Virus record (IMG/VR): IMGVR_UViG_3300037041_000186
Location: 1-31,117 of that record
Source: a virus
Strand: one strand, 5' to 3'
Length of the DNA: 31,117 bases
The translations under genes and the position numbers were made by a program. Of the stretch, positions 12,323 through 20,248 are shown one piece after another. Each line of letters starts with the position of its first letter. Position 1 is the stretch's first letter. The notes under the pieces are model-generated. The model was not told the DNA's origin. It saw only the letters and a list, made by a program, of their open reading frames with translations, and searched no databases.

Positions 12323-13465
12323 TTAATCTAAAAACCTGTCGATAGGGTCCAGCGCCCGCATGACGAGACCGTCCATCTTGTGGAAGGTCATAGATTGCAA
12401 AGCGCGCCGGCCACCGTATCCCATGCCGGCAGCATAAGCGTCAGGCGGGCAGAAGGCGCGCAGGCTCTCATAGCGCAACGGCCCGAGATCCTTGGCCTGG
12501 TCGTGGTGGACGTGGCCCGTCAGATAGTGCCGATGCCGCGTTTGCGACCAAAACGTGCAGACATCCGACAGATACAGCGCCATCTGCTGCGGTTTGCCCT
12601 TGTCGCCGTGGTGGGCGAAGATCGCGCACTTTCCCCACTGCAGCATGAACAGATCGCGCGGATCTTTCTCGATAGTCACCCGTGCCTCGTTGCGATAACG
12701 CTCGGCCAGCGCGAAATTCAATGTCATGCTACTGTGCGGGTCATGGTTCCCGCGAAGTACGCGAACCAGTACGTTTGCGTGCTTCTGGAGCAGCTTGTGG
12801 ATTGTCTCAGCGATGATGCCGATGCCGACATCCAGCACCTTCCAGAAGCGCCCGTCCACGTCCAGCTTGTGGCGGTTGGCTGGCGTCTCTGACCGGGTGT
12901 CGTCTGAGTGGAAGTAGTCGCCGCCGATCAGCAGCACGGCCTGCTCTGCCGCTGGTGTGAGCGCCAGCACCTTTGCAAAGGCGTGCCGCATGTCCTGAGC
13001 CGCGTGGCCGAGGTCATAGTCCTGTGACCCTGTTTCGCGGCCCCACGCCATCATGCCGACGTGCGCGTCCATGAGAGGATAGACGGCGCACAGATCGGCC
13101 ATCACGCTTTCAGGGGCCGGCACAGGCTCGGCAGGCTGCATGCCCTCCAGCGCCTCGCGTATGCGCTCAGCGACGGCCTCTGGCTGCTCTGCCTCGGGGC
13201 GCAGCATGACGGAATAGCCCGGCTCCTCGTCTTTGGCTGGAACCTTCACCCAAGCCAGCGACGGCACCATGTTTGTGCCAACGGCCTTCATGCTGTCAGC
13301 AATGGCAGGATCTACCCGGTAATCATCCCGGACATCCGAGGTCATCCCGGCGCGGTTCAGCATCCGCTGCATGTCGCGCCGATTAATTCCAATCTCACGC
13401 GCAGCCTCGGCCACGTTGCCCGTGCGCTTGAACGCCTCAACGGCCTGTTTCTGTCTAGGTGTCAT
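12323..13465 (-). CDS. HTH plus metallophosphoesterase protein
   Basis: This protein of about 380 residues joins a DNA-binding start to a calcineurin-like phosphoesterase. Counted from the ATG five codons upstream (13480), residues 16-44 (GNVAEAAREIGINRRDMQRML) are a helix-turn-helix; 138-140 DAH, GGDYFHSD (186-193), RGNHDPH (243-249), AHHGDKGK (289-296) and TGHVHHDQ (321-328) are the dinuclear-metal motifs in the right order. I prefer the ATG at 13465 (MTPRQKQAVEAF), but the start is uncertain. It overlaps the outer-spanin gene by 11 bases and is the last gene of the late operon. Such phage enzymes may act on DNA ends or nucleotides; the substrate is unknown. Confidence 0.8.
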   Translation of the reverse strand: MTPRQKQAVEAFKRTGNVAEAAREIGINRRDMQRMLNRAGMTSDVRDDYRVDPAIADSMKAVGTNMVPSLAWVKVPAKDEEPGYSVMLRPEAEQPEAVAERIREALEGMQPAEPVPAPESVMADLCAVYPLMDAHVGMMAWGRETGSQDYDLGHAAQDMRHAFAKVLALTPAAEQAVLLIGGDYFHSDDTRSETPANRHKLDVDGRFWKVLDVGIGIIAETIHKLLQKHANVLVRVLRGNHDPHSSMTLNFALAERYRNEARVTIEKDPRDLFMLQWGKCAIFAHHGDKGKPQQMALYLSDVCTFWSQTRHRHYLTGHVHHDQAKDLGPLRYESLRAFCPPDAYAAGMGYGGRRALQSMTFHKMDGLVMRALDPIDRFLD

Positions 13466-13679
13466 TGGCACACCCAGCATCGATCAGGCGGATCAGCCGC
13501 GCGCCCGTGACCAGCGAAAGCGGCCCGCCATCGTCAGCCAGAGCCGCCGCATGTTCCGTCCGCGCCGCCTCGGTTGCGCCGCAGATCGCCTCACCGCTTG
13601 CCACGCTCACGCAGCCAGCTTGCAACGCGGCTAGAATTGTGCAATGTAAAGCAACAGAAAACTTTGAGGTGCCTTGCAT
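13455..13679 (-). CDS. Outer-spanin-like lipoprotein candidate (Rz1-like)
   Basis: This 74-residue frame begins MQGTSKFSVALHCTILAALQAGC: a lysine, a hydrophobic run and a lipobox-like cysteine at residue 23 (the -3 position is Gln, so the lipobox is imperfect). The mature part, EAICGATEAARTEHAAALA then LVTGARLIRLIDAGC, resembles small lysis-cassette proteins of alphaproteobacterial phages. It would pair with the inner spanin at 14235 to fuse the membranes at lysis. The HNH gene on the other strand starts in the same CATG, so the original 5' end and ribosome binding site may have been replaced by that insertion. A downstream GTG start without the signal is the main alternative. Confidence 0.5.
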   Translation of the reverse strand: MQGTSKFSVALHCTILAALQAGCVSVASGEAICGATEAARTEHAAALADDGGPLSLVTGARLIRLIDAGCANDT

Positions 13680-14223
13680 GATCTCTGTCCCATATCTTGC
13701 CGAATGTGTCGAATACGATCCAAACACCGGGCTTTTCTATTGGCTTGAGCGACCTATACATCATTTCAAGTCTGGCCGATATGGCAGCGATGTAGTCGCC
13801 GCAGCGTGGAACGGGAAATATGCTGGGAAGCCTGCGTTTTCTCATCCCAACGGCAGGGGCTATCTTTTCGGGACCATCAACAGCAAGCACTATGCCGCCC
13901 ATCGGGTTGCCTACGCAATTATGACTAAGGAGTGGCCGTCTTGGACGGTTGACCACATCAATGGCGACCCAACCGACAATAGATTCGCAAACTTGCGAGA
14001 AGCGACCCCGGCGCAACAGATGATGAATTCCGCAAAAAGGGAAACAAAAATACGTGGAGTTGCTTGCCACAAGCGCAGCGGAGAAGTCCGTTTCAGCGCA
14101 TCGATTAGGGTTCACCTTGGCTATTTCAGCACTAAGGAGGCGGCGGCGGAAGCCTATGAAAAAGCAGCCAAGCAGGTTCATGACCGCGAGTTTTATTTGC
14201 CAAACGGGGTCAGATTGATTTGA
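13678..14223 (+). CDS. HNH homing endonuclease with AP2 DNA-binding domain
   Basis: This 181-residue protein is a free-standing homing endonuclease on the strand opposite the late genes. The HNH core comprises AAHRVAYA (H75) and VDHINGDPTDNRFANLRE (D92, H93, N95, N101, N105). Residues about 126-170 (RGVACHKRSGEVRFSASIRV, GYFSTKEAAAEAYEKAA) are an AP2-type DNA-binding domain. GAGGT stands seven bases before the ATG at 13678; the upstream extension of the open frame is antisense to the outer-spanin gene. It is AT-richer than its flanks. It sits between inner- and outer-spanin genes, which are normally adjacent or overlapping, so it is probably an insertion. Confidence 0.88.
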   Translation: MISVPYLAECVEYDPNTGLFYWLERPIHHFKSGRYGSDVVAAAWNGKYAGKPAFSHPNGRGYLFGTINSKHYAAHRVAYAIMTKEWPSWTVDHINGDPTDNRFANLREATPAQQMMNSAKRETKIRGVACHKRSGEVRFSASIRVHLGYFSTKEAAAEAYEKAAKQVHDREFYLPNGVRLI

Positions 14224-14234
14224 GGTTGCCAACG

Positions 14235-14453
14235 TCAACGCTTCGCCCGATCTTTAAGCCACTCGCGGGCAGCGTCAGCATCAGACATGCGGCCCACCTC
14301 GTCCATGCGTTGGCGTGTCTCAACATAGTCTTCAAGCCCTTCAGCTTTGGCGTCAGCCTGAGCCGTCTTTTTGCCGCCAAACCAGCTTGCTGCCAGCATG
14401 GCGACAAAAAGAAACAGCTTCGAGACAGCGCCGACCAGCGCCTGCCAGATCAT
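14235..14453 (-). CDS. Inner-spanin-like protein (Rz-like)
   Basis: This 72-residue protein begins MIWQALVGAVSKLFLFVAML and has one transmembrane helix (about residues 5-24), then a charged helical periplasmic part: KKTAQADAKAEGLEDYVETR and RMDEVGRMSDADAAREWLKD. This N-terminal anchor plus coiled coil is the inner-spanin layout. The ATG at 14453 overlaps the holin stop as ATGA; an ATG eight codons earlier is not coupled. It follows amidase and holin, the expected place in a lysis cassette. Sequence similarity to lambda Rz is too weak to see by eye, so the call rests on layout and position. Confidence 0.65.
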   Translation of the reverse strand: MIWQALVGAVSKLFLFVAMLAASWFGGKKTAQADAKAEGLEDYVETRQRMDEVGRMSDADAAREWLKDRAKR

Positions 14454-14614
14454 GCGCGCTTGGAGTAGATCGACCAAGCGGCAGCGGCCAGCGTGGCAGC
14501 AGCGCCGCCGATGGCCGTCACAGTTTCGGCATCGACCAAGCCTTGGCCAATGAAGTAGCCGCCAGCGGCAGCAACGATGGCGCGCACGACGCCTGCGATT
14601 TGTTCACCAGTCAT
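14450..14614 (-). CDS. Holin, Pam3-gp28-like, 54 residues
   Basis: This small gene encodes MTGEQIAGVVRAIVAAAGGY followed by FIGQGLVDAETVTAIGGAAA and a C-terminus AAAAWSIYSKRA. It has two hydrophobic helices (about 8-24 and 32-50) joined by a short polar turn with D/E, and a basic end; this is the layout of the Pam3-gp28-like phage holins. It should form the membrane holes that release the amidase. GGGAGAACG precedes the ATG, which overlaps the amidase stop as ATGA. The stop in turn overlaps the inner-spanin start. Confidence 0.8.
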   Translation of the reverse strand: MTGEQIAGVVRAIVAAAGGYFIGQGLVDAETVTAIGGAAATLAAAAWSIYSKRA

Positions 14615-15123
14615 AGCGTTCTCCCAAGAAAAGCGGACAGAGCCGCGAAAGGCCCAACCTTCGGCGCGACAGGCGCAGGCTGGGGTCTTGCCTTTGCATA
14701 CCAGCTTGGCACAGAAAAGCCTGGGCAGCCCTTGGCCGCATGCTGGTTATGCCCCGAGATCGTCTTGATGCTCGGGTATTGCTTCATGAGACGCACCAGA
14801 AGTGCCCGCAAAGATTGATCCTGATCCGGCGTGAAGTGATCCGCGAACTTGTCGGTGGCCGCCGATCCATGACCGCCGAAAAGCGCGATCCCGATTGTGC
14901 CGATATTTTTCCCGACAGTATGCGCGCCGATCTGATCCAGTGGGCGCCCTGTCACCGTATAACCATTGCGGTCGATCAGGAAGTGATAGCCAATGTCCTT
15001 CCAGCCGCGATCCTCGACATGCCAGCGTTTGACCTCGGCCACCTTGTCAGCCGTTGACCGCTGAGACCACCAGTCAGGCCGCGTGGCCGTGCAGTGGACG
15101 ATGATCTCGGTCAGCGGTCTCAT
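14611..15123 (-). CDS. Endolysin: N-acetylmuramoyl-L-alanine amidase (T7 lysozyme-like)
   Basis: This 170-residue enzyme cleaves the amide bond between MurNAc and the peptide in the cell wall. Zinc ligands and catalytic residues of the Amidase_2/T7 lysozyme family are visible: H10 in IIVHCTAT, Y46 in GYHFLIDRNG, H125 in SGHNQH, K131 and C133 in AAKGCPGF. The H-K-C spacing equals that of T7 lysozyme (122/128/130). After residue 143 a short Pro/Ala-rich tail (RPQPAPVAPKVG) ends in a hydrophobic stretch. No signal peptide is seen, so export depends on the holin. It overlaps both neighbours as ATGA. Confidence 0.92.
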   Translation of the reverse strand: MRPLTEIIVHCTATRPDWWSQRSTADKVAEVKRWHVEDRGWKDIGYHFLIDRNGYTVTGRPLDQIGAHTVGKNIGTIGIALFGGHGSAATDKFADHFTPDQDQSLRALLVRLMKQYPSIKTISGHNQHAAKGCPGFSVPSWYAKARPQPAPVAPKVGPFAALSAFLGRTL

Positions 15124-15344
15124 TTTCGAAGGCTCTCTTCAATCTTGTCCAGCTTGTCGAAAACCTTCTGGATCAGGATTTGCAGGTTCTTCATCTCAAG
15201 GTCGTGCGCTTTGTTATTGGCCGAGGCTTGAGCCTTCAGCACCTCAATGTCCGTGCTATGGGTCTGCTGCTTGCTGTGCAGCACCCACACAAAAGCCGCC
15301 ACCGGTGCGACAATCCACTTCATGATTGCTTCCAACACGTCCAT
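15120..15344 (-). CDS. Membrane-anchored coiled-coil protein of the lysis cassette
   Basis: This 74-residue protein begins MDVLEAIMKWIVAPVAAFVW with one hydrophobic helix (about residues 8-22), followed by a long charged helix: TDIEVLKAQASANNKAHDLE and LQILIQKVFDKLDKIEESLRK. The anchor-plus-coiled-coil layout resembles XhlA-type haemolysin/holin helper proteins, or an additional spanin-like part. It overlaps the amidase start as ATGA and so is tightly coupled to lysis genes. I would call it a holin helper, with low certainty. Confidence 0.6.
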   Translation of the reverse strand: MDVLEAIMKWIVAPVAAFVWVLHSKQQTHSTDIEVLKAQASANNKAHDLEMKNLQILIQKVFDKLDKIEESLRK

Positions 15345-15363
15345 CTCAGTCCCCGGCGCAAGA

Positions 15364-15918
15364 TTATTTCAAATTGAACTGCTGTAGGATAGCATATGGA
15401 TCATATGCCGCCAGTGCATCCGACTGCGTGCTGCGCAATTGTGGAAGCCGGAACATAGGCATCTGAGCCGTCGAGGCGATGCCGTAGTCCTCCCCGGCAG
15501 GCTGGCCCATAGCCAGCGGCAGGTTGGCCGATCTGCCATTGAAGGCGCGATCAGAAGCGCCCGTGCCGAGGATCTTGCTGACGTAGTTCTGCGTTTCCTC
15601 AAACGGCGGGATGCCACCGTATTTGCGCACGTTACCGGGGCCAGCGTTATAGGCGGCCAGAGCCAAGCGCGTGTCACCGAACTCATCAAGCTGTTCGCGC
15701 AGGTATCTAGCACCGCCGCGCAGGTTCTCTTCAGGGTCCATCGGATCAACGCCGAGATATTCGGCTGTGCCTGGCATCAATTGCGCCAGGCCCAACGCGC
15801 CGGCAGATGACACCGCGTCGGGGTTGAAGCTGCTTTCCTGCTGGATCAGCCGCAGGAACAGATCGGGGTCAACACCCTCCTCGCGGGCGATAGCGGTGGC
15901 CATCTCGATGTAGTTCAT
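15364..15918 (-). CDS. Lytic transglycosylase (SLT family)
   Basis: This 184-residue enzyme cleaves the glycan strand of peptidoglycan. Goose-lysozyme/SLT motifs are clear: [20 protein letters not shown] with the catalytic Glu of QQES (residue 28 from this start), [10 protein letters not shown], then [12 protein letters not shown]. Residues beyond about 115 are a Pro/Gln/Leu-rich tail ending [13 protein letters not shown], possibly for virion attachment. Start at the ATG at 15918, which has GGGGAA at proper spacing; a GTG two codons earlier is possible. Its place between small structural genes and the lysis cassette fits either a virion-associated cell-wall drill used in DNA entry or an auxiliary endolysin. 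Confidence 0.88.
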   Translation of the reverse strand: MNYIEMATAIAREEGVDPDLFLRLIQQESSFNPDAVSSAGALGLAQLMPGTAEYLGVDPMDPEENLRGGARYLREQLDEFGDTRLALAAYNAGPGNVRKYGGIPPFEETQNYVSKILGTGASDRAFNGRSANLPLAMGQPAGEDYGIASTAQMPMFRLPQLRSTQSDALAAYDPYAILQQFNLK

Positions 15919-15920
15919 GG

Positions 15921-16214
15921 TCACTTCCCCTTATTGCGGGCCGAGATCGCCTTGGCCTTCTTCTTGGCGTCGGCTTTGCTGGATGCGCCCCAGGCCTTCA
16001 AAGACAGCAGCAGGCGCGTGGGTTCGCCGTCCTTATACTCAGGCCCCGGCATGTTGCCCATACGCGCTAGAAACGAAGCCCGGCGAGGATTGTCGCCGGA
16101 CTTCACCGGGGCCTTCAGGTTCATGCCTTCAGCCTTCGCGGACGCGCGCCCCTTGGCGTTCAAGCCGCCGCTGGCAGACTTGCCTTCTTTGCGCGTCCAG
16201 GCTGGCGTCTTCAC
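15921..16214 (-). CDS. DUF6321-like small basic phage protein
   Basis: This 97-residue basic protein begins [20 protein letters not shown] and includes [34 protein letters not shown] and a Lys-rich C-terminus ([18 protein letters not shown]). The [16 protein letters not shown] signature belongs to the DUF6321 family of phages with P22-like structural genes. It starts at GTG (16214), overlapping the 15-residue frame before it as GTGA. Its function is unknown; the charge suggests binding to nucleic acid inside the head. Confidence 0.75.
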   Translation of the reverse strand: MKTPAWTRKEGKSASGGLNAKGRASAKAEGMNLKAPVKSGDNPRRASFLARMGNMPGPEYKDGEPTRLLLSLKAWGASSKADAKKKAKAISARNKGK

Positions 16215-16258
16215 TTTTTCTTGCCGCCCTTTTTGGAGCCTTTTTTCATGCCGTACAT
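16211..16258 (-). CDS. 15-residue lysine-rich peptide
   Basis: The frame reads [15 protein letters not shown]. It starts in a TGATG overlap with the gene before it and ends in a GTGA overlap with the DUF6321-like gene, and AAGGAGAAG precedes it. Such very short Lys-rich frames recur next to structural genes in related phages. It is supported only by position and coupling. Confidence 0.45.
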   Translation of the reverse strand: MYGMKKGSKKGGKKK

Positions 16259-16419
16259 CACTTCTTCTCCTTCTTCTTGGGTTTAGCAGTCACAGCAGAG
16301 GCTCTGAAAGCCGCCGCCGTGGGTGCGCCTTTGGTGCCAGGCTTTCGCATCTTTTCGCCAGATCCGGCCTTGATGCGCGCCCGCTTGGCAGCGATGTTTG
16401 CGTAAAGACCCTTGGCCAT
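16258..16419 (-). CDS. Small basic conserved phage protein (53 residues)
   Basis: The frame reads MAKGLYANIAAKRARIKAGS, then GEKMRKPGTKGAPTAAAFRA and ends KPKKKEKK. The GLYANI-AKR-RI-AGSGEKMRKPG-KGAPT signature is widely shared by podovirus genomes and always encodes a short highly basic protein. No function is established; virion-associated DNA binding is possible. It is one base apart from the structural gene before it and overlaps the 15-residue frame after it. Confidence 0.7.
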   Translation of the reverse strand: MAKGLYANIAAKRARIKAGSGEKMRKPGTKGAPTAAAFRASAVTAKPKKKEKK

Positions 16420-16420
16420 A

Positions 16421-16714
16421 TCAGTAACGCGGCGGCCAGTTGTCGTAGCCGTTCAGCGTGATCGTGGCAGATCCCGACGTGTAGGCGCCCGTCTTGATGC
16501 CGGCCCGGTAGAAGTTCTTCATCGGGTCATAGCCGACTTCCTCAACCGGGATGGTCCAAGTGTCAACGTCGCGCCAGACGGTGCCATCGGTCGAACGCTG
16601 CACCGTGACCGTGGCAGCGAATGTTCCAGAGATGGACAGATTGAAGTCACCGATGATGAGGATGGCATCGGTAAACGTGTTCTGGGCCGATAGGGTCTTG
16701 GTCGTTGCGGGCAT
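16421..16714 (-). CDS. Small beta-rich structural protein
   Basis: This 97-residue protein begins MPATTKTLSAQNTFTDAILI and continues GDFNLSISGTFAATVTVQRS, TDGTVWRDVDTWTIPVEE, then FYRAGIKTGAYTSGSATITL. It is a beta-sandwich pattern with alternating hydrophobic residues, frequent in small virion decoration or tail proteins of podoviruses. AGGAGG precedes the ATG. It follows the two fibre-like genes on the same transcript, so tail or fibre accessory is the likely role. Confidence 0.65.
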   Translation of the reverse strand: MPATTKTLSAQNTFTDAILIIGDFNLSISGTFAATVTVQRSTDGTVWRDVDTWTIPVEEVGYDPMKNFYRAGIKTGAYTSGSATITLNGYDNWPPRY

Positions 16715-16726
16715 GATCGCCTCCTG

Positions 16727-18073
16727 TCAGAAAATGGGTCGGAAGATTGACGTGAACACCTGGCTGAAAACCTGCCTGACAGCAGGGAAGAAATCCCAGC
16801 CAGTGTTGTTTCCTGCGTCCACGTTACCTGATTTCAGAAACGCATTCCAATTTGCGCCGCCGGTCGCATCAATGTCTTGGATCGACACATTCGAAACCTC
16901 AACCGTCCCGATGCTGTCGCTCAGGGTGGCGCGCGTGCCTGCCGTGCTGCTGTTCAGCGTGATGAGGTTGCCAGCGGTGCCAGACACGCCAAAGGCAGCG
17001 ACGGTCTGCGTCGTGCCAGAGGTGAGCGTGATGGTCGCAGGCTGCACGCTGTTCGTGATGTTCGCAAAGCTGTTGCTCTGCTGGATCGTCAGCGCACCCG
17101 CACCGCCTTGGTTCAGCGTTGGGTATGTTTTCCCACCGCCAGCGAATGTCTTAGCGATGGCGCTGGTCATGCTTATGATGCCAGTGCCGGGAACAACGGA
17201 AAGATTGGCCGCATCGGTGGTGGCGGACCAAGACAATCCACTACCAGCAACACTCCACGTCCCATTGCCAAGAACCAGAGTTTTGGTTCCAGTCCCCGTG
17301 CTGAAGGTGTCGAGGTTTACGTTTTTCCCGTTCCCGTTCAATGTGCCGTTGGAAAGCGAAAAAGTTCTTCCTGTCGCCATCGTCAAATTGTCGCCCAGCA
17401 GCCAAGTCCCGCCGATGCCATTAAATAGCAAGCGGAAATCAATGACTTTGCCAGAACTAGTCACCGTATATGGGCCGGAAGTCCCAGAAAATTGAACCAA
17501 AGTTGTCGAACTTGGAAGCGTCATTCCAGATGAAACTATAAGGCCGCCAAAGACAGAGAACGCCGATGTGCTAGAAAATGACAGTGTCCCAGAAAACCCA
17601 GTAAAATCTGCATCGCGGATGCCGCGACCAGAAGTGTTCGCAAGCTGAACTATGTCAGACCCGGCGACAACTTTTAATGAAAGCGCCTTACTTTCTGTGA
17701 TTGTTGCGCCGCTTTGGAACAGGCGCGTTCCGACAGATCCGCTATACGTCAATTCAATAATTGGCACTCCCGTCACGGTATAGCCAGCGCCCCCCGTGAA
17801 AACCGTCGCCGCGTTACCCGCAACGGAAATTTTGTTAGAGCCAAATGCCAAGGTTCCGGTGTAGACGCCTATGTTAGCAGTCAAACACACTGCGCCAGCG
17901 CCAATAGTGACTGTTCCGCTGCCGCTGCTGGCGTTCAATATAACAATATCAGCCGCATTCGGAACGCCAGCACCGCCAGCCCCACCTGACGTGGCCGACC
18001 AATTTGTTGTGTCGCTGGCGTCCCATGTCCCTGTTCCGCCATTTGCCGCGCCTGTCCAGAAATAAGTCGCCAT
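16727..18073 (-). CDS. Beta-rich adhesin-like structural protein, probable second receptor-binding protein
   Basis: This 448-residue protein is very rich in Gly, Ser, Thr and Ala, with short repeated strands such as GTLSFSSTSAF, GTWLLGDNLTM and GTLNGNGKNVN, the pattern of right-handed beta-solenoid adhesins. It begins MATYFWTGAANGGTGTWDAS with TTNWSATSGG, a start common to surface and tail proteins of this type. The C-terminus NAFLKSGNVDAGNNTGWDFF is also a usual end, followed by a hydrophobic FSQVFTSIFRPIF. No catalytic motif is visible. It follows the tailspike with its own AAGGA site, which suggests a second host-contact protein or a fibre that sits on the tailspike. Secretion is not expected. 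Confidence 0.6.
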   Translation of the reverse strand: MATYFWTGAANGGTGTWDASDTTNWSATSGGAGGAGVPNAADIVILNASSGSGTVTIGAGAVCLTANIGVYTGTLAFGSNKISVAGNAATVFTGGAGYTVTGVPIIELTYSGSVGTRLFQSGATITESKALSLKVVAGSDIVQLANTSGRGIRDADFTGFSGTLSFSSTSAFSVFGGLIVSSGMTLPSSTTLVQFSGTSGPYTVTSSGKVIDFRLLFNGIGGTWLLGDNLTMATGRTFSLSNGTLNGNGKNVNLDTFSTGTGTKTLVLGNGTWSVAGSGLSWSATTDAANLSVVPGTGIISMTSAIAKTFAGGGKTYPTLNQGGAGALTIQQSNSFANITNSVQPATITLTSGTTQTVAAFGVSGTAGNLITLNSSTAGTRATLSDSIGTVEVSNVSIQDIDATGGANWNAFLKSGNVDAGNNTGWDFFPAVRQVFSQVFTSIFRPIF

Positions 18074-18102
18074 GCCTCAATCCTTAATCCATGCTACCAA
18101 GA

Positions 18103-20196
18103 TCATGCAGCATACCTCATAACTCTGACACGCAATGTCCCGCTCGCCAGATCAACAGTCCCTCCGCTTTCATTCTGTAGCAGAACTGTCACTGTATCCA
18201 CGGCGGAAACCCATGCCGTCATAATGATGTTGGCAAGATTTCTCGAAAAAGACACTTCGACAAAATCACCAAGAGCCGCGCCTGTGACTGCAACGGTCGT
18301 AGAATCGTTGTCCCCGTTTAGAATGCTTGGCGGGTCATATGTCGCGGAGACAGACCCGATCAAGTTCCAAGAATTGTTTTCATCCACAAGCTGCGCGACT
18401 GTCGCGGAAACCAAGCGGATGCGTTCGTCAGTTGGGTCTGCGACGGCATTGCCGACGTTTCCAGTGGCAACAAACTTCTTGATCGTAACCGTGTCCAGGG
18501 CGATGCAGCCAGCCACACCAACAGCGGCTGTCAGCTCTTGACGGATTGAATTGCCAACGCAAGAAATGCACAAGTCTGCCACTTCCGCAGAGGAAAGCGC
18601 GCGGAACACAATCCCACCACGGACCGATGACCCGTTCCAGTCAGTGATTGCGTTCCCCTGCATCACTATCGATCTCATCGGCGCGTTGTGCGTTCTATTG
18701 CCGCCTGAAGTGATGGCACTGACTTGATATGCAGAATTAAAGGAGTTCCCCTCAGTCTGCATATGTTCGCACGAGTAAAGATTGGCTGAGTATGTGCCAG
18801 TGCCTGAGTTGTTCGCAGTTGGCACAACAATCGTATTGCGAGAAAAGTCCAGCCTGTGCATCCAACGAATATCAACGGCAGAGCCTGCTGTCATCCCGCT
18901 GCGAATAATGACATTCCCAACAATCCGTAGGTTTTGGAAGCCGACATCAACAGACGGATCGCTGTCACCCAACGTCCCCGCAAAATTCAACACCAAGCTG
19001 TCGTTTGACAGATGATTGTCAACGATGGTGTTGTTCAGGGGGAAGTTTTGCGCCCAACTGTCAGTCTTGTTCTCAAAGACGCGAGAGAAACCAGTGACAA
19101 CGATATTGTTCCCTGACAGGATGGCGTCAGTTGTCCCGGCAAACATGTCAACAACCTGCTTGTTTGACCCCGTAGAACCCACGATCTTGTTGTTGCAGAA
19201 CGAAACATTGCGGGTTCTGTAGGCTGTTATGGGATCAGCAGTAGTCCACGCTTCAGTGTCGGCCAACTTGGCAACGCGGTGACAGTTTGTGACGGAAATA
19301 TTGTTGTTCTCAATCCAAACGCCGTTGATGCCGCGAACCGTTATGACATCGTTTTGCGTCGTCAAAAAGTCGTTCAGTGAGAAATCGCAGTCGATGTCAC
19401 AGTTTTGAACCCGCAGGCCATACTGATACGCAAGCTGGGTGTTGCGATGGCGAATGCGGCCATTTTTGATCGTGCAGTTTTGGATGGTCAGCCAAGACGT
19501 ATCTTCTGCGGTGATCGCAATGTTCGCGGCTGCGGCGGCGTTTGCGCTGTTGCCCGTCAGCGTCAAGTCTGCAATGAGGACATTGTCCGCGTCCACAGCA
19601 ACAAGAATTGTTGCGCCCCCAGAGGCGTCACCAGTAATTTCTCCGGGTCCGATCAGGTTGTTTGTGATAGTGACCGTTGAGGTGATAAAATATGAACCAC
19701 CAACCAAGCCGATGGCTTTTCCTGTCGCCGCAGCAGCCTGAATGGCCACCGTATCATCCGTCACGCCATCGCCGACAGCGCCGAAGTCTTTGACCGAGAC
19801 GTAATCCTGCAAGCGCGCAGTCAATATGCGAGAAACGGCCCCGGTCCCGCCTTGATTGTAAGTCATCTGGTCGGTGTTCGTAGCCGCCGTGCCAGGGATG
19901 ATGCCATAACCAACCGGGCTGTAGATCACCAACTCGTTGTTCTTGTTCCGCACCGTCACCGAGAACTGCGCGTTGGCATAGATCAGCGCAGGGCTGCCGT
20001 TGCGCGACGGATAGCCGTTGATGGTGCGGATCGGCTGGGCCGCAGGCTGCGTCAGCGCCGCGTCATAGTAAACCTGGATCGGGTTGGTTTCCGGGTTCAG
20101 GTTTGCCGTGCCGAAATACAGATAGCCCGCGTCGAGCGGATCACCGTTCTTATCGGTGAAAATCGGATACGGCGGGGCGAGTTGCGTCAGCGGCAT
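18103..20196 (-). CDS. Tailspike with P22-type head-binding start and pectate-lyase-like beta-helix
   Basis: This 697-residue protein should bind the host surface and may cut surface polysaccharide. Residues 9-62 (PYPIFTDKNGDPLDAGYLYF, PETNPIQVYYDAALTQPAAQ) match the head-binding domain that fixes P22-type tailspikes to the tail. Residues 133-155 (VSVKDFGAVGDGVTDDTVAI) are the entrance of a pectate-lyase-type parallel beta-helix, followed by repeated coils with Asn/Asp-rich turns (IENNNISVTN, VFENKTDSW). The C-terminal 100 residues are beta-rich and probably trimerise. AAAGGA precedes the ATG. No catalytic residue can be fixed by eye, so enzymatic cutting is likely but unproven. Confidence 0.88.
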   Translation of the reverse strand: MPLTQLAPPYPIFTDKNGDPLDAGYLYFGTANLNPETNPIQVYYDAALTQPAAQPIRTINGYPSRNGSPALIYANAQFSVTVRNKNNELVIYSPVGYGIIPGTAATNTDQMTYNQGGTGAVSRILTARLQDYVSVKDFGAVGDGVTDDTVAIQAAAATGKAIGLVGGSYFITSTVTITNNLIGPGEITGDASGGATILVAVDADNVLIADLTLTGNSANAAAAANIAITAEDTSWLTIQNCTIKNGRIRHRNTQLAYQYGLRVQNCDIDCDFSLNDFLTTQNDVITVRGINGVWIENNNISVTNCHRVAKLADTEAWTTADPITAYRTRNVSFCNNKIVGSTGSNKQVVDMFAGTTDAILSGNNIVVTGFSRVFENKTDSWAQNFPLNNTIVDNHLSNDSLVLNFAGTLGDSDPSVDVGFQNLRIVGNVIIRSGMTAGSAVDIRWMHRLDFSRNTIVVPTANNSGTGTYSANLYSCEHMQTEGNSFNSAYQVSAITSGGNRTHNAPMRSIVMQGNAITDWNGSSVRGGIVFRALSSAEVADLCISCVGNSIRQELTAAVGVAGCIALDTVTIKKFVATGNVGNAVADPTDERIRLVSATVAQLVDENNSWNLIGSVSATYDPPSILNGDNDSTTVAVTGAALGDFVEVSFSRNLANIIMTAWVSAVDTVTVLLQNESGGTVDLASGTLRVRVMRYAA

Positions 20197-20248
20197 TTGG
20201 CATCCTTTCGCGTGGCATTTAACACGAAATGCAGGGGTTTGGATAGGG

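Noticed and set aside
13459-13677. N-terminal extension of the HNH open frame
   Set aside because: It is antisense to the outer-spanin frame, has no HNH-family similarity and lacks a ribosome binding site; GAGGT marks the ATG at 13678.
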